From the NCBI GenBank assembly GCA_963811825.1, contig CAWESS010000019.1:186001-250000 (forward strand): a stretch of DNA of 64,000 bases, in the 5' to 3' direction. The notes under the pieces were generated by a model. It saw only the letters and a program-made list of their open reading frames with translations, did no database searches and was not told the DNA's origin. The DNA is from Fodinibacter sp963811825 (lineage in GTDB: Bacteria > Actinomycetota > Actinomycetes > Actinomycetales > Dermatophilaceae). The position numbers and the translations under genes are program-made. This document shows, piece after piece, positions 18,266 to 27,902 of this stretch (position 1 is its first letter; every line of letters starts with the position of its first letter).

Positions 18266-18529
18266 GTGAAGACGTTCGACGACCTGTTTGCCGAGCTGGC
18301 CGACAAGGCCCGCACCCGCCCGCCCGGCTCGGGCACCGTCACCGAGCTGGACTCCGGCGTGCACGGCATCGGCAAGAAGATCGTCGAGGAGGCCGCCGAG
18401 GTGTGGATGGCGGCCGAGTACGAGGGTCGTGAGCGCACCGCCGAGGAGATCAGCCAGCTGATCTACCACCTCCAGGTGCTCATGCTCGCCTGCGACCTCA
18501 CCCCCGACGACGTCTACACCCACCTCTGA
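18266..18529 (+). CDS. hisE: Phosphoribosyl-ATP pyrophosphatase
   Basis: HisE performs the second step of histidine synthesis, hydrolysing PR-ATP to PR-AMP. The 87 residues form the all-alpha MazG-like fold with the family core KTFDDLFAELADKARTRPPG, GIGKKIVEEAAEVWMAAEYE and EEISQLIYHLQVLMLA; the EExxE pattern gives the metal ligands. The start is fixed by the -10 box and by the family's usual N-terminus. The upstream transporter is in the same frame with no stop between them, so the uncorrected sequence predicts a fusion, which I think is artefactual. hisG follows 50 nt downstream. Confidence 0.93.
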   Translation: MKTFDDLFAELADKARTRPPGSGTVTELDSGVHGIGKKIVEEAAEVWMAAEYEGRERTAEEISQLIYHLQVLMLACDLTPDDVYTHL

Positions 18530-18579
18530 GCGACACACCACCACGTCGCGACACCACCACTGAGCAGAGAGCACCACCC

Positions 18580-19425
18580 ATGCTGCGCATCGCCGTCCCC
18601 AACAAGGGCTCGCTGTCCGAGCCCTCGGCCGCCATGCTCCGCGAGGCGGGCTACCGCACCCGTCGCGACCCCAAGGAGCTCATCGTCACCGACGCCGACA
18701 ACGGCGTCGAGCTGTTCTACCTGCGCCCGCGCGACATCGCCGTCTACGTCGGGTCGGGCACCGTCGACTGCGGCATCACCGGGCGTGACCTCCTGCTCGA
18801 CTCCGGCTCGGCGGCGGTCGAGGTGCTGGGTCTGGGCTTCGGTGCCTCCACCTTCCGGTATGCCGCCCGCCCCGGCACCGCGTCCGCGCTCGCCGACGTC
18901 GCCGGCCACCGCGTGGCGACCAGCTACCAGGGGCTGGTCGAGAAGCACCTGGCCGACCACGGCATCCGGGCCGAGGTCGTCCGGCTCGACGGCGCGGTCG
19001 AGACGGCCATCACCCTCGGTGTCGCCGACGTCATCGCCGACGTCGTCGAGACGGGGGCCACGCTGCGCTCGCAGGGCCTGGAGGTCTTCGGCGAGCCGAT
19101 CCTCAAGAGCGAGGCGGTCCTCGTTCGCCGCGAGGGCAGCGAGGAGACCGCCGCCGTCGAGGTGCTGCGCCGCCGCCTGCTGGGGGTCATCACCGCCCGG
19201 CACTACGTGATGCTCGACTACGACGTCCCGGCCACCCTCGTGGATGCCGCGTGCGCCGTCACCCCCGGGCTGGAGTCGCCGACCGTGTCGCACCTGCAGA
19301 ACCGCGACTGGTGCGCGGTGCGGGCGATGGTGCCGCGCTCCGGCACCAACGACGTCATGGACGAGCTCTACGACCTCGGCGCCCGGGCGATCCTCGTCAC
19401 CGACATCACCGCCTGCCGCTTGTGA
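18580..19425 (+). CDS. hisG: ATP phosphoribosyltransferase, long form
   Basis: HisG commits ATP and PRPP to histidine synthesis. At 281 residues it is the long, self-contained form with a C-terminal ACT-like regulatory domain that binds histidine for feedback inhibition, so no HisZ partner is needed. Family segments include RIAVPNKGSLSEP, YVGSGTVDCGITGRDLL and the PRPP loop region VADVIADVVETGATLRSQG. A purine-rich stretch (gagcagagag) lies upstream of the ATG. The stop overlaps the GTG of the next gene. Confidence 0.96.
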   Translation: MLRIAVPNKGSLSEPSAAMLREAGYRTRRDPKELIVTDADNGVELFYLRPRDIAVYVGSGTVDCGITGRDLLLDSGSAAVEVLGLGFGASTFRYAARPGTASALADVAGHRVATSYQGLVEKHLADHGIRAEVVRLDGAVETAITLGVADVIADVVETGATLRSQGLEVFGEPILKSEAVLVRREGSEETAAVEVLRRRLLGVITARHYVMLDYDVPATLVDAACAVTPGLESPTVSHLQNRDWCAVRAMVPRSGTNDVMDELYDLGARAILVTDITACRL

Positions 19426-19865
19426 CCGACGTGACCGGCGGCACCGACACCGTGTTCCGGCCCCGCCGGGGGCGGGTCGTGCCGCTCGTCATGGCCACGG
19501 TGGCCCTGGTCGTCACCGCCGGGGTGGCCATCGGCATGGGCCGAGCCGGCTGGGCCGGTGGCGACCAGCTGGCGCTGTTCGGCCTGGGCGCCGGCCTGGC
19601 CGCGTTCCTCGGACGGTACGCGAGCATCCGAGCCGTCGCTGACGACGTCGGGCTCACCGTGCGCAACCTGCTGCTCACCCGCACGGTGACGTGGGACGAG
19701 ATCGTCGAGGTCCGTTTCCCCGACGGTGCACCGTGGGTCAGCCTCGAGCTGAGCGACACCGACGAGCTCGCCGTCATGGCGATCCAACGGGCTGACGGGG
19801 ACGACGCCAAGGCACAGGCCCGGCGCCTGGCCGCGCTGGTGGCCCAGCACCGCGCGGGGCGCTGA
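19422..19865 (+). CDS. PH-domain membrane protein
   Basis: This 147-residue protein has two N-terminal membrane segments (VVPLVMATVALVVTAGVAIG and LALFGLGAGLAAFLG), followed by a bacterial PH-like domain. The pattern DDVGLTVRNLLLTRTVTWDEI, with a following beta-strand and WVSLEL, is typical of low-molecular-weight PH (bPH2-like) proteins found beside hisG in Actinobacteria. The role is unknown. GTG overlaps the hisG stop (GTGA). It is convergent with the MFS gene, only 6 nt apart. Confidence 0.75.
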   Translation: MTDVTGGTDTVFRPRRGRVVPLVMATVALVVTAGVAIGMGRAGWAGGDQLALFGLGAGLAAFLGRYASIRAVADDVGLTVRNLLLTRTVTWDEIVEVRFPDGAPWVSLELSDTDELAVMAIQRADGDDAKAQARRLAALVAQHRAGR

Positions 19866-19871
19866 GCGAGC

Positions 19872-21153
19872 TCAGCCGGTGTCGATCCCACCCGGGCCCG
19901 CTCCCACGCGCGCCAGGCCGGGATGCAGGCGCAGCGAGACGACGAGCTGCGGCACCATGACGAGCGCGAGCAGGGCCCAGATCGGCGAGAAGCTGCCCGT
20001 GACGTCCTCGACGACCCCCATCGCGGCCGGGCCGAAGGCCGCGATCGTGTAGCTGACGAGGAAGGCCATCGCGGTGAAGCGCGCACTGTCGCGAGGGGTC
20101 ACGGCACAGCGCACGAGCAGGGCCAGGCCGAGCGCGAACGCCGCACCCTGACCGGCACCGAGCAGCCCCGCCCACAGCCACGGGGCCGCGTCGGGGGCCA
20201 GCCAGACCCCGACCTCACCGGCGCCGCCGAGCACCCCTGCGAGGACGAGCAGCACCCGCGCGTCCGGCACGCGGTCGAGCAGGGTCGGGGCGGCCAGCCC
20301 CGACACGAGCTGCGCGCCGGTGAAGGCCGCCATGAGCAGCCCGGCCTCGCGGGCGGTCCACCCGTGCGACTCGTAGGTCGGGGCCAGCCACGCGAGGGCG
20401 GAGTAGAACTGCCACGACTGGCAGGTGAGGAACCCCGCGACGAGCCACGCGGTGGCGCTCGCCCACGGCAGGGCGTGCGACACGTCCACCGGCAGCTCCT
20501 CGACGGCCGAACGGTGCAGCACGCGTGACGCCGGCACCCAGGCCACCAGGGCCAGCGCGGCCAAGGGTGCCCAGACGAGCAGCGAGTGCGACCACCCTCC
20601 GAGGGCGTCGCGCGAGGGGCACCGACGCGGCCGAGGCGACTGCGGCCAGCCCCATCATCGCGGCCATCGTCAGGCCGGTGCCGAGGCCGGCGCGGCGCGC
20701 GGGAAAGACCTCCTTGACGATCCCGGGCAGCAGGGTGCCGGCGAGCGCGATGCCCGTGCCGGCGACGAACGTGCCGGCGTAGAGCGACCACACCGCGCCC
20801 CCACCGGCTGCGCGCAGCACGAGCCCTGCGAGCACGAGCCCCACCCCGGCGCCGATGGCTGCCGTGGTGCCCACCCGGCGCGCGACCTGGTTGGCCGGGG
20901 GCGCGAGCAGGCCCATGCACAGCACCGGCAGGGTCGTCAGCACCCCCATCCACGCACTCGACAGGCCGAGGTCGGCGCGCACGGCCTCCGCCAGCGGCGG
21001 CAGGCTGGCCATGAGGGTGCGCAGGTTCGCGGCGACGAGCACGATGGCCCCCACGAGCAGCCACCGCTGTCGTCGGGCGGCCGTGCCGGAGGCGCCCACG
21101 ACATCGGATGCCGTGTCGTTGCCGTGCTCGCGGGTCGTCACCGGACCGAGCAT
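19872..21153 (-). CDS. MFS transporter, CynX/NimT-like, one frameshift
   Basis: A major-facilitator protein of about 426 residues with twelve hydrophobic segments. RQRWLLVGAIVLVAANLRTL opens the membrane part, followed by the motif-A-like loop APPANQVARRVGT between helices 2 and 3. The cyanate/nitroimidazole (CynX/NimT) branch is suggested by the N-terminal ANLRTLMASLPPL pattern; substrate is not known. The frame changes at the forward GGGG run 20616-20619, where one extra base interrupts the first half (ending SVP) from DALGGWSHSLLVW. ATG at 21153 is the likely start; GTG at 21141 is an alternative. Confidence 0.8.
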
Positions 21154-21197
21154 GGCAGAGGCGGCCCTGGCCGCTGGGGGCGGTTCGCTGCACGGAC

Positions 21198-22280
21198 TCA
21201 GGGCAGGTACGACTCGGGCACGAGCAGCAGGGCCTCGTCGTCGTCGAGCCCGGCGACGACGAGCAGGTCGACGACCATCGAGCGCACCTGTCCGCGGATC
21301 ATCTCGGCCGACAGCCCCGCTCGCGGGTCGACGCGAGCGGACCGCCCGGCCACCCGCTCGAGGACCGCCCGGGCCGCCGTCGGGGTCGCGTGTTCGTCGA
21401 GCACCCGGGCGAGGTCGTCGGAGGCGTCGGCGAGCGCCGCGACGAGGTCGATGTAGGGGTCGGGGACGACCTCGTCGCGGGTGATGGAGACCGAGGCGCG
21501 TCGTGCCAGGACGCGCAGGTTGCGCACACACCGGTCGAGCGGCACCACCAGCTCGGATGCCGCCTGGGCCAGTGGGGCGTGCCCACGCAACAAGGGGGAC
21601 TGCCGGACGACGGCGACCCCTTCCGAGGCCGCGGTGCGCAGCTCGACGAGCTGGCCCTCCATGGCGCGCGCCTGGTCCAGGGCCGCGTCGGAGAGCGCCC
21701 GGTCGCGACCGCGCAGGGCGGTGACGACGTCCCGCAGCGTCGACGAGACCTCGCGCACGGTGCGGGCCGCCTCCTGCCGGGGGCGACGCACGGGAGAGGT
21801 GGGTGCGATCGCACCGATGATGAGGGCAACGACCCCACCGACCACCGCGTCGAGCCACCGCGAGAACGCCGCGTTCTGGTCGGCGACGAGCGCCACGATG
21901 AAGACCGACTGCACCCCGGCCTGGATGACGAGCAGCTGCCCGGACGACAGCAGCACGGCCAGGCTCATCGCGACGACGACGACGATGGCCATCTGCCAGG
22001 CACCGGTGCCGAGCACGAGCACGACGAGGTCACCGACGAGCACGCCGATCGCGACGCCGATGGTCACCTCGGCGATGCGCCGCAGCCGCTGGCCGTAGGT
22101 GAGCCCGAGGCAGAGGATCGCCGTGACCGGCGCGAAGAACGGGTTGCTGTGCCCGAGGACGTTCTTCGCGATGAGCCAGGACACGAACACCGCGACGCCG
22201 ATCTGCGCGATGAGCACCCACCGCCACCGCAGCCGGTCCACCCCGCGGGCGAGGTGGGCACGCACGCCGTCGAGCCTCAC
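21198..22280 (-). CDS. FUSC/ArAE-like aromatic acid exporter family protein
   Basis: This 360-residue protein has an N-terminal block of about six membrane helices (WVLIAQIGVAVFVSWLIAKN through ALIIGAIAP) and a cytoplasmic alpha-helical C-terminal half. The segments HSNPFFAPVTAILCLGLTYG and RLRRIAEVTIGVAIGVLVGD match the FUSC/DUF939-type membrane domain shared with fusaric-acid resistance and aromatic-acid exporters. Substrate is not known. The GTG start overlaps the stop of the upstream P-loop kinase gene (GTGA), so the two are co-translated. Confidence 0.8.
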   Translation of the reverse strand: MRLDGVRAHLARGVDRLRWRWVLIAQIGVAVFVSWLIAKNVLGHSNPFFAPVTAILCLGLTYGQRLRRIAEVTIGVAIGVLVGDLVVLVLGTGAWQMAIVVVVAMSLAVLLSSGQLLVIQAGVQSVFIVALVADQNAAFSRWLDAVVGGVVALIIGAIAPTSPVRRPRQEAARTVREVSSTLRDVVTALRGRDRALSDAALDQARAMEGQLVELRTAASEGVAVVRQSPLLRGHAPLAQAASELVVPLDRCVRNLRVLARRASVSITRDEVVPDPYIDLVAALADASDDLARVLDEHATPTAARAVLERVAGRSARVDPRAGLSAEMIRGQVRSMVVDLLVVAGLDDDEALLLVPESYLP

Positions 22281-22865
22281 GAGGTGGCCGTGCTCAGCAC
22301 GAGGTGGGCCTGCTGCCAGGGGTGGGCCGCCGCGTAGACGGCATCCTCCTGCGCGGCCCAGCGCTGCCAGTGCGGTGCGTAGACGTCGCCGTCGCGGCCG
22401 AGCGCGCGACGCTGCCGCACGGCATCCGGCGCCTCGACCCAGACCCGCACGGCCGCGTACGGGGCCGCGGGTGGGACGAGCGCGCCGCACCCTTCGAGCA
22501 CGAGGTGTCCGGCCCGCCTCGACGTCGACGGTGCGGCCGGGCCGCGAGCGCATCCAGTCCCACCGCTGGTAGGCCGCCCGCTCGTTGCGGGCGAGCGGCG
22601 CCAGCACCTGCTCGGTGACGAGGGCGACCCCGGCCGCGAGCCCGTCCCAGCCGGGGAAGACGTCGTCGAGGTGCACGATCGGGCACCCGAGTGCCCGGGC
22701 CACCGCCGTGCCGAGCACCGTCTTGCCCGAGCCGCTGCGACCGTCGATGGCGAGCACCACCGTCGTGCCGGCCACGGGCACGGCATCCGCCGCCACGGCC
22801 AGCACGGCAGCGAGGTGGGCCGGGTCGGCCTGCTCGGCAGGCTGCTCGACGGGCGGCTGGGGCAT
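22277..22865 (-). CDS. Uridine-kinase-like P-loop NTPase, one frameshift
   Basis: This is a protein of about 195 residues with a Walker A motif IDGRSGSGKTVLGTAVA near residue 40, then a second-strand segment CPIVHLDDVFPGWDGL typical of uridine/pantothenate-kinase-like enzymes, and a lid region WDWMRSRPGRTVDVEA. The frame changes at forward CCC 22513-22515; after removing one base it continues GHLVLEGCGALVPPAAPYA and RVWVEAPDAVRQRRALGRDG. A nucleoside or small-metabolite kinase is likely, but the substrate is unknown. ATG 22865 lies 34 nt from the divergent hisF start. Confidence 0.75.
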
Positions 22866-22886
22866 GGCGGCGACTCTAGTGCTGGC

Positions 22887-22898
22887 TACATTGGGCGC
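22887..22898 (+). promoter_or_regulatory. Leaderless promoter of hisF
   Basis: TACATT (22887-22892) is followed by 6 nt and ATG at 22899. No Shine-Dalgarno is present. Confidence 0.5.
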
Positions 22899-23672
22899 AT
22901 GTCCGTGGCCGTGCGCGTCATCCCCTGCCTCGACGTCGACGACGGTCGCGTCGTCAAGGGGGTCAACTTCGAGAACCTGCGCGACGCGGGCGACCCGGTC
23001 GCGCTCGCCCGGCGCTACGGCGAGCAGGGCGCCGACGAGCTGACCTTCCTCGACGTCACGGCGAGCAGCGGTGACCGCGCGACGATGTTCGACGTCGTCG
23101 CCCGCACGGCTGAGGAGGTCTTCATCCCCCTGACCGTCGGCGGGGGGGTGCGCACCGTCGACGACGTCGACCGGCTGCTGCGCGCCGGTGCCGACAAGGT
23201 CGGGGTCAACACGGCGGCCATCGCGCGCCCCGAGCTGATCGCGCAGACGGCCGACCGGTTCGGCGCCCAGGTGCTCGTGCTCTCCGCCGACGTCCGCCGA
23301 CGCCGCGACGACCACGGGATGCCGTCCGGCGGCTTCGAGGTCACGACCCACGGCGGGCGCACCCGCACCGGCATCGACGCGGTCGAGTGGTGCGTGCGCG
23401 CTGCCGGCCTCGGGGCAGGGGAGATCCTGCTCAACTCGATGGATGCCGACGGCACCAAGGACGGCTTCGACCTCGAGCTGATCTCGCTGGTGCGGGCGGA
23501 GGTGAGCGTCCCGGTGATCGCCAGTGGCGGGGCCGGACGGGTCGAGCACTTCGCGCCGGCCGTGCGCGCCGGGGCGGATGCCGTCCTGGCCGCCAGCGTC
23601 TTCCACTTCGGTGAGCTGACCATCGGCCAGGTCAAGGACGCGCTGCGCGCCGACGGCCAGCCGGTGCGCTGA
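22899..23672 (+). CDS. hisF: Imidazole glycerol phosphate synthase, cyclase subunit
   Basis: HisF pairs with HisH to form imidazole glycerol phosphate and AICAR. The 257-residue TIM barrel has the two catalytic Asp segments, VIPCLDVDDGRVVKG at the N-terminus and LVLSADVRRRRD in the middle. The two phosphate loops are LTVGGGVRT and VIASGGAGRVEHF. HisH is not in the window, so the operon is split. The ABC exporter operon begins 41 nt downstream with its own promoter. Confidence 0.96.
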   Translation: MSVAVRVIPCLDVDDGRVVKGVNFENLRDAGDPVALARRYGEQGADELTFLDVTASSGDRATMFDVVARTAEEVFIPLTVGGGVRTVDDVDRLLRAGADKVGVNTAAIARPELIAQTADRFGAQVLVLSADVRRRRDDHGMPSGGFEVTTHGGRTRTGIDAVEWCVRAAGLGAGEILLNSMDADGTKDGFDLELISLVRAEVSVPVIASGGAGRVEHFAPAVRAGADAVLAASVFHFGELTIGQVKDALRADGQPVR

Positions 23673-23699
23673 CCCGAGCGAGGCCGCCGGTGCCGCGGT

Positions 23700-23713
23700 T
23701 AGGGTGACCGTCC
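23700..23713 (+). promoter_or_regulatory. Leaderless promoter of the ABC exporter operon
   Basis: TAGGGT (23700-23705) is followed by 8 nt and ATG at 23714. Confidence 0.5.
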
Positions 23714-24634
23714 ATGGATGCCGTCGTGGCCACCGAGCAGCTCACCAAGGACTACGGTCCGGTGCTCGCTCTCGATGCGCTGACGCTCGAGATCACGCCG
23801 GGCATCACGGGGCTGGTCGGGGCGAACGGGGCGGGCAAGTCCACGTTGCTCAAGCTGCTGCTCGGGCTGATCCCGGCCACGAGCGGGCAGGCGCACGTCC
23901 TCGGCCACGACATCGCCACGCAGGGCAGCGACATCCGGGCCCTCGTGGGCTACCTCCCCGAGCACGACTGCCTGCCCCCCGACGTCAGCGCGAGCGACTT
24001 CGTCGTGCACCTGGCGATGATGTCCGGGCTGCCCCGGGTCGCCGCCCGTGAGCGGGCCGCCGAGGTGCTGCGCCACGTCGGGCTCGCGGAGGAGCGCTAC
24101 CGCCCGATGGGCGGGTACTCCACCGGCATGAAGCAGAAGGCGAAGCTGGCCCAGGCCCTGGCCCACGACCCGCGCCTGGTGCTGCTCGACGAGCCGACGA
24201 ACGGGCTCGACCCCGCGGCCCGGGAGGAGATGCTCGGGCTCGTCGAGCGCATCGGCCACGACTTCGGCATCGCCGTCATCGTCACGTCGCACCTGCTCGG
24301 CGAGCTCGAGCGGGTCAGCGACCACATCGTCGTCCTCGACGGGGGCCGGTTGCTGCGCGCCTCGCGCACCGACGAGTTCCTCGACGCCACCGGGGCCCTG
24401 CTCGTGGAGGTGCTGGGTGCCGACGCTCAGGCCAGGATGGCCCGAGCCCTGACCAGCGCGGGGGTCGCCGCAACCGCCCGCGGCACCATGCTGACGGTTG
24501 ACGCCACGAACGGTCCGCTCGAGGTGCGCGACCTGATCCGCGACACGGCGAGCGACCTCGGGCTCGGCCTGGTCCGCCTGCAGGTCGACCACCGACGCAT
24601 CGAGGACGTCTTCGCCGAGGGGGGTGCCACGTGA
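23714..24634 (+). CDS. ABC transporter ATP-binding protein (first pair)
   Basis: A 306-residue ATPase of the ABC-2 exporter type. It has Walker A GANGAGKST near residue 37, the Q-loop region GYLPEHDCLPPDVSA, the signature-region YSTGMKQKAKLAQALAHDP, Walker B LVLLDEPTNGLDP and the switch His in VTSHLL. The signature is STGMKQK in place of classical LSGGQ, which is common in ABC-2 exporters. A C-terminal extension of about 80 residues resembles the DrrA-type tail. Its stop overlaps the permease GTG (GTGA), so it works with the next gene. The substrate is unknown. Confidence 0.92.
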   Translation: MDAVVATEQLTKDYGPVLALDALTLEITPGITGLVGANGAGKSTLLKLLLGLIPATSGQAHVLGHDIATQGSDIRALVGYLPEHDCLPPDVSASDFVVHLAMMSGLPRVAARERAAEVLRHVGLAEERYRPMGGYSTGMKQKAKLAQALAHDPRLVLLDEPTNGLDPAAREEMLGLVERIGHDFGIAVIVTSHLLGELERVSDHIVVLDGGRLLRASRTDEFLDATGALLVEVLGADAQARMARALTSAGVAATARGTMLTVDATNGPLEVRDLIRDTASDLGLGLVRLQVDHRRIEDVFAEGGAT

Positions 24635-25523
24635 GCGATCCGTCGACGGCGACACCGGAGGGCGCCAGCGTCATCCACGACCTGGGCTACCGCCCCTACA
24701 CCGGCCCGCGGCTGGGCGAGGGGGCGATCGCACGCTCTCTCGCGATCACCGGTTTCCGCAATGCGTTCGGGCTGGGGCGCTCGGGTCGCTCGAAGGTGCT
24801 GCCGTTCGTGCTGCTGGCCCTCAACGTCATGCCGGCGGTCATCGTCGCCGGGGTGCTGGCGTTCGGCGGGCTGGACGAGCTGCCGATCGGCTACGCCGAG
24901 TACGCCTCGACCACCCAGGTCCTGCTCGGCATCTTCGTCGCTGCCCAGGCGCCGGTGCTGTTCTCGCGCGACCTGCGGCACGGCACCATCTCGCTGTACC
25001 TGGCGCGGCCCCTCCGGTCGAGCGCGTATGCCGTGGCCCGGTGGGTGTCGCTGCTGGCCGCGACGCTCGTCTTCCTCGTGCTGCCGATCCTGGTGCTGTA
25101 CGCCGCGGCGCTCCTCGTCGAGCTCGACGTCAGCGAGCAGACCCGCGAGGCCGCCGTGGCCCTCGGGCTCGCCGGCCTGCTCGCGCTCTCGCTCGCGGGA
25201 GTGGCGGGTCTCATCGCGTCGTGGTCGACCCGCCGGGGGTTCGCCGTCGTGGCGACGATCGCGTTGCTCGTCATCGCCAACGGCATCGTCACGACCATCC
25301 AGGGCATCGCCGGGTCCGAGGGTCGGCCACGGATCGGGGAGGTGGCGGGTCTGTTCTCGCCGTACTCCCTGTACCGCGGGTTGATCGGGGCGTGGACGGG
25401 TGCCGACACCCCGACCCCGCCCTCGACGACGGGCATGGAGCTGACCTACCTGGCCGTCCTCGTCGGGTTGTCCGCGGCGTGCCTGGCCGCCCTCGTCTGG
25501 CGCTACCGGAGGGTGTCGACGGC

Positions 25524-25527
<4 letters not shown>
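24631..25527 (+). CDS. ABC-2 type permease (first pair)
   Basis: A 298-residue membrane protein with about six hydrophobic helices (from FVLLALNVMPAVIVAGVLAF through GMELTYLAVLVGLSAACLAA). Its cytosolic start HDLGYRPYTGPRLGEG is a conserved opening of this permease family. A loop FSRDLRHGTISLYLARPL follows helix 2, typical of ABC-2 proteins related to NosY-like permeases. It is coupled to ATPases on both sides by 4-nt overlaps. The exported substrate is not identifiable. Confidence 0.88.
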
Positions 25528-26438
<911 letters not shown>

Positions 26439-26441
26439 GCG

Positions 26442-27149
26442 ATGAACCGCACCGTCTTCCGGCTCTCCGCCCAGGCCATCCTCGGCAGGCGTCGTGGCCT
26501 GGTCCTGGCCCTGATCCCCGCGGCGCTGCTCGTCCTGGCACTGCTCGTGCGTGCCCTGACCGACGCGGAGCTCGGGGTCGAGGCGACCGTCGGCCTGGGC
26601 CTGTCCCTCGCGCTCCCGCTCGTGGCGCTGCTGGCCTCGACGGCGGTGCTCGGGCCCGAGATCGACGACGGCTCGATCGTGTACCTGTTGTCCAAGCCGG
26701 TCAGCCGGCACGTCATCGCGAGGAGCAAGTTCGCGGCCGCCTGGGTGGCGACGATGGCTCTCGGAGCGCTGCCGGTCGGCATCGTGGCGCTCGTGGTCGA
26801 CCCGTCCGAGCCCCGTCGAGCCCTCGCCTACGGGGTCGGTGCAGCCGTGGCCGGCACGGTCTACGCGGCGCTGTTCATCGCGCTGGCCGCCCTCACCCGC
26901 CACGCCGTCGTCGTCGGCCTGCTGTTCACCCTGCTGTGGGAGGGACTGCTCGGCTCGGTGTTCGCCGGGGTGCGGTGGCTGTCGGTGGCGGCGTGGGGGC
27001 GTGAGGTGGCCGGTGAGCTGAGCCCGCTCGTCGACGAGGTCGGCATCGGCACGGCGTATGCCGTCATCGCCGCCACCGTGGTGACGCTCGCCTCGCTGTG
27101 GTTCACCGGCGACCGGCTGCGGTCGTTCACCCTGCGCGGCGACGAGTAG
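26442..27149 (+). CDS. ABC-2 type permease (second pair)
   Basis: A 235-residue membrane protein with about six helices, starting LSAQAILGRRRGLVLALIPA. A loop EIDDGSIVYLLSKPVSRHVI after helix 2 is the hallmark of ABC-2 permeases. It follows the second ATPase by 3 nt and ends 8 nt before the convergent TIGR03085 gene. The four-gene order ATPase-permease-ATPase-permease is consistent with one transport complex with two different half-transporters. Substrate is unknown. Confidence 0.88.
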   Translation: MNRTVFRLSAQAILGRRRGLVLALIPAALLVLALLVRALTDAELGVEATVGLGLSLALPLVALLASTAVLGPEIDDGSIVYLLSKPVSRHVIARSKFAAAWVATMALGALPVGIVALVVDPSEPRRALAYGVGAAVAGTVYAALFIALAALTRHAVVVGLLFTLLWEGLLGSVFAGVRWLSVAAWGREVAGELSPLVDEVGIGTAYAVIAATVVTLASLWFTGDRLRSFTLRGDE

Positions 27150-27156
27150 GAGCCGC

Positions 27157-27810
27157 TCAGCCGACGCCCAGCCGGGCGGTGCGCAGCGCCTCGACGTCGT
27201 CCGGCGAACCCTCGAGCTCGACGGCGGCCACCCGCATCCGCCCGTAGGCCAGCAGGAGGAGCTCGACCGGGTCGCCGGTCACGGTGACCACGCGGGACTG
27301 CGGCCCCGCGACGATCGCCTCGGCGCCCGGTGCCACCAACCTCACCCCGACCTCCGAGCGGCGGAACATCAGCTTGCTCGACGCCCGCAGCGACTTCAGC
27401 ACGGCGCGGGCGGTGCGCTCGGGCACGTCGCGACGCGGGCCCACCAGGCCGTCGCCGCGCAGCACGTCCTCGTGGTGCACGACGAGCTCGACGGTGTTGA
27501 AGGCGGCGTCGACCCGGTCGATCCTCGTGGGGGACCAGCGCGGCGGGCCGGTGCGGATCGTCTCCACGAGGGCGGGCCAGTCACCCGCGGCGATCGCGGC
27601 CTGCCCCCGCTCGGCGCGCCCCGCCAGGGGAGGCACCCAGATGCCGACGGCGAGGTCGGGCCGCCGCTCGCGCACGACGAGGTGGGCGGCCAGGTCGCGG
27701 GTGCGCCAGGGGTTGCACAGGGTCGGCGCGTCCGGTCCGTGCTCGAGGAAGGTGTCGCAGAGGGCCTGACGCTCGGCCTGGACGACGGGAGTGCGCGCAT
27801 CGGTGGTCAT
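27157..27810 (-). CDS. TIGR03085-family DinB/maleylpyruvate-isomerase-like protein
   Basis: A 217-residue protein whose N-terminus (ERQALCDTFLEHGPDAPTLC, then NPWRTRDLAAHLVVRERRP) is the four-helix, mycothiol maleylpyruvate isomerase/DinB-like domain with conserved Cys and His residues that often bind metal. FNTVELVVHHEDVLRGDGL supplies further His. The C-terminal part (about residues 140-217) is a sterol-carrier-like domain. This family is often found near hisI in Actinobacteria; its biochemical role is not established here. The ATG is on the minus strand, divergent from the Pr6Pr gene. Confidence 0.8.
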   Translation of the reverse strand: MTTDARTPVVQAERQALCDTFLEHGPDAPTLCNPWRTRDLAAHLVVRERRPDLAVGIWVPPLAGRAERGQAAIAAGDWPALVETIRTGPPRWSPTRIDRVDAAFNTVELVVHHEDVLRGDGLVGPRRDVPERTARAVLKSLRASSKLMFRRSEVGVRLVAPGAEAIVAGPQSRVVTVTGDPVELLLLAYGRMRVAAVELEGSPDDVEALRTARLGVG

Positions 27811-27889
27811 GGCTCCATCATGCGGGCACGAGCGCTGTCGAAGGTTCGAGGGTGCGGGCCGTCCTCGTGTGGCGGGCCGTCGACGCGTC

Positions 27890-27902
27890 TAGGGTCGTCG
27901 AC
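27890..27902 (+). promoter_or_regulatory. Leaderless promoter of the Pr6Pr membrane protein
   Basis: TAGGGT (27890-27895) is followed by 7 nt and GTG at 27903. The core 14-mer is identical to that at 5683-5696. Confidence 0.55.

Noticed and set aside
17468..18529. A genuine RibM-HisE fusion protein.
   Set aside because: A promoter-like box and a conventional hisE start lie between the two, and a stop exists in the frame reached by one inserted base.
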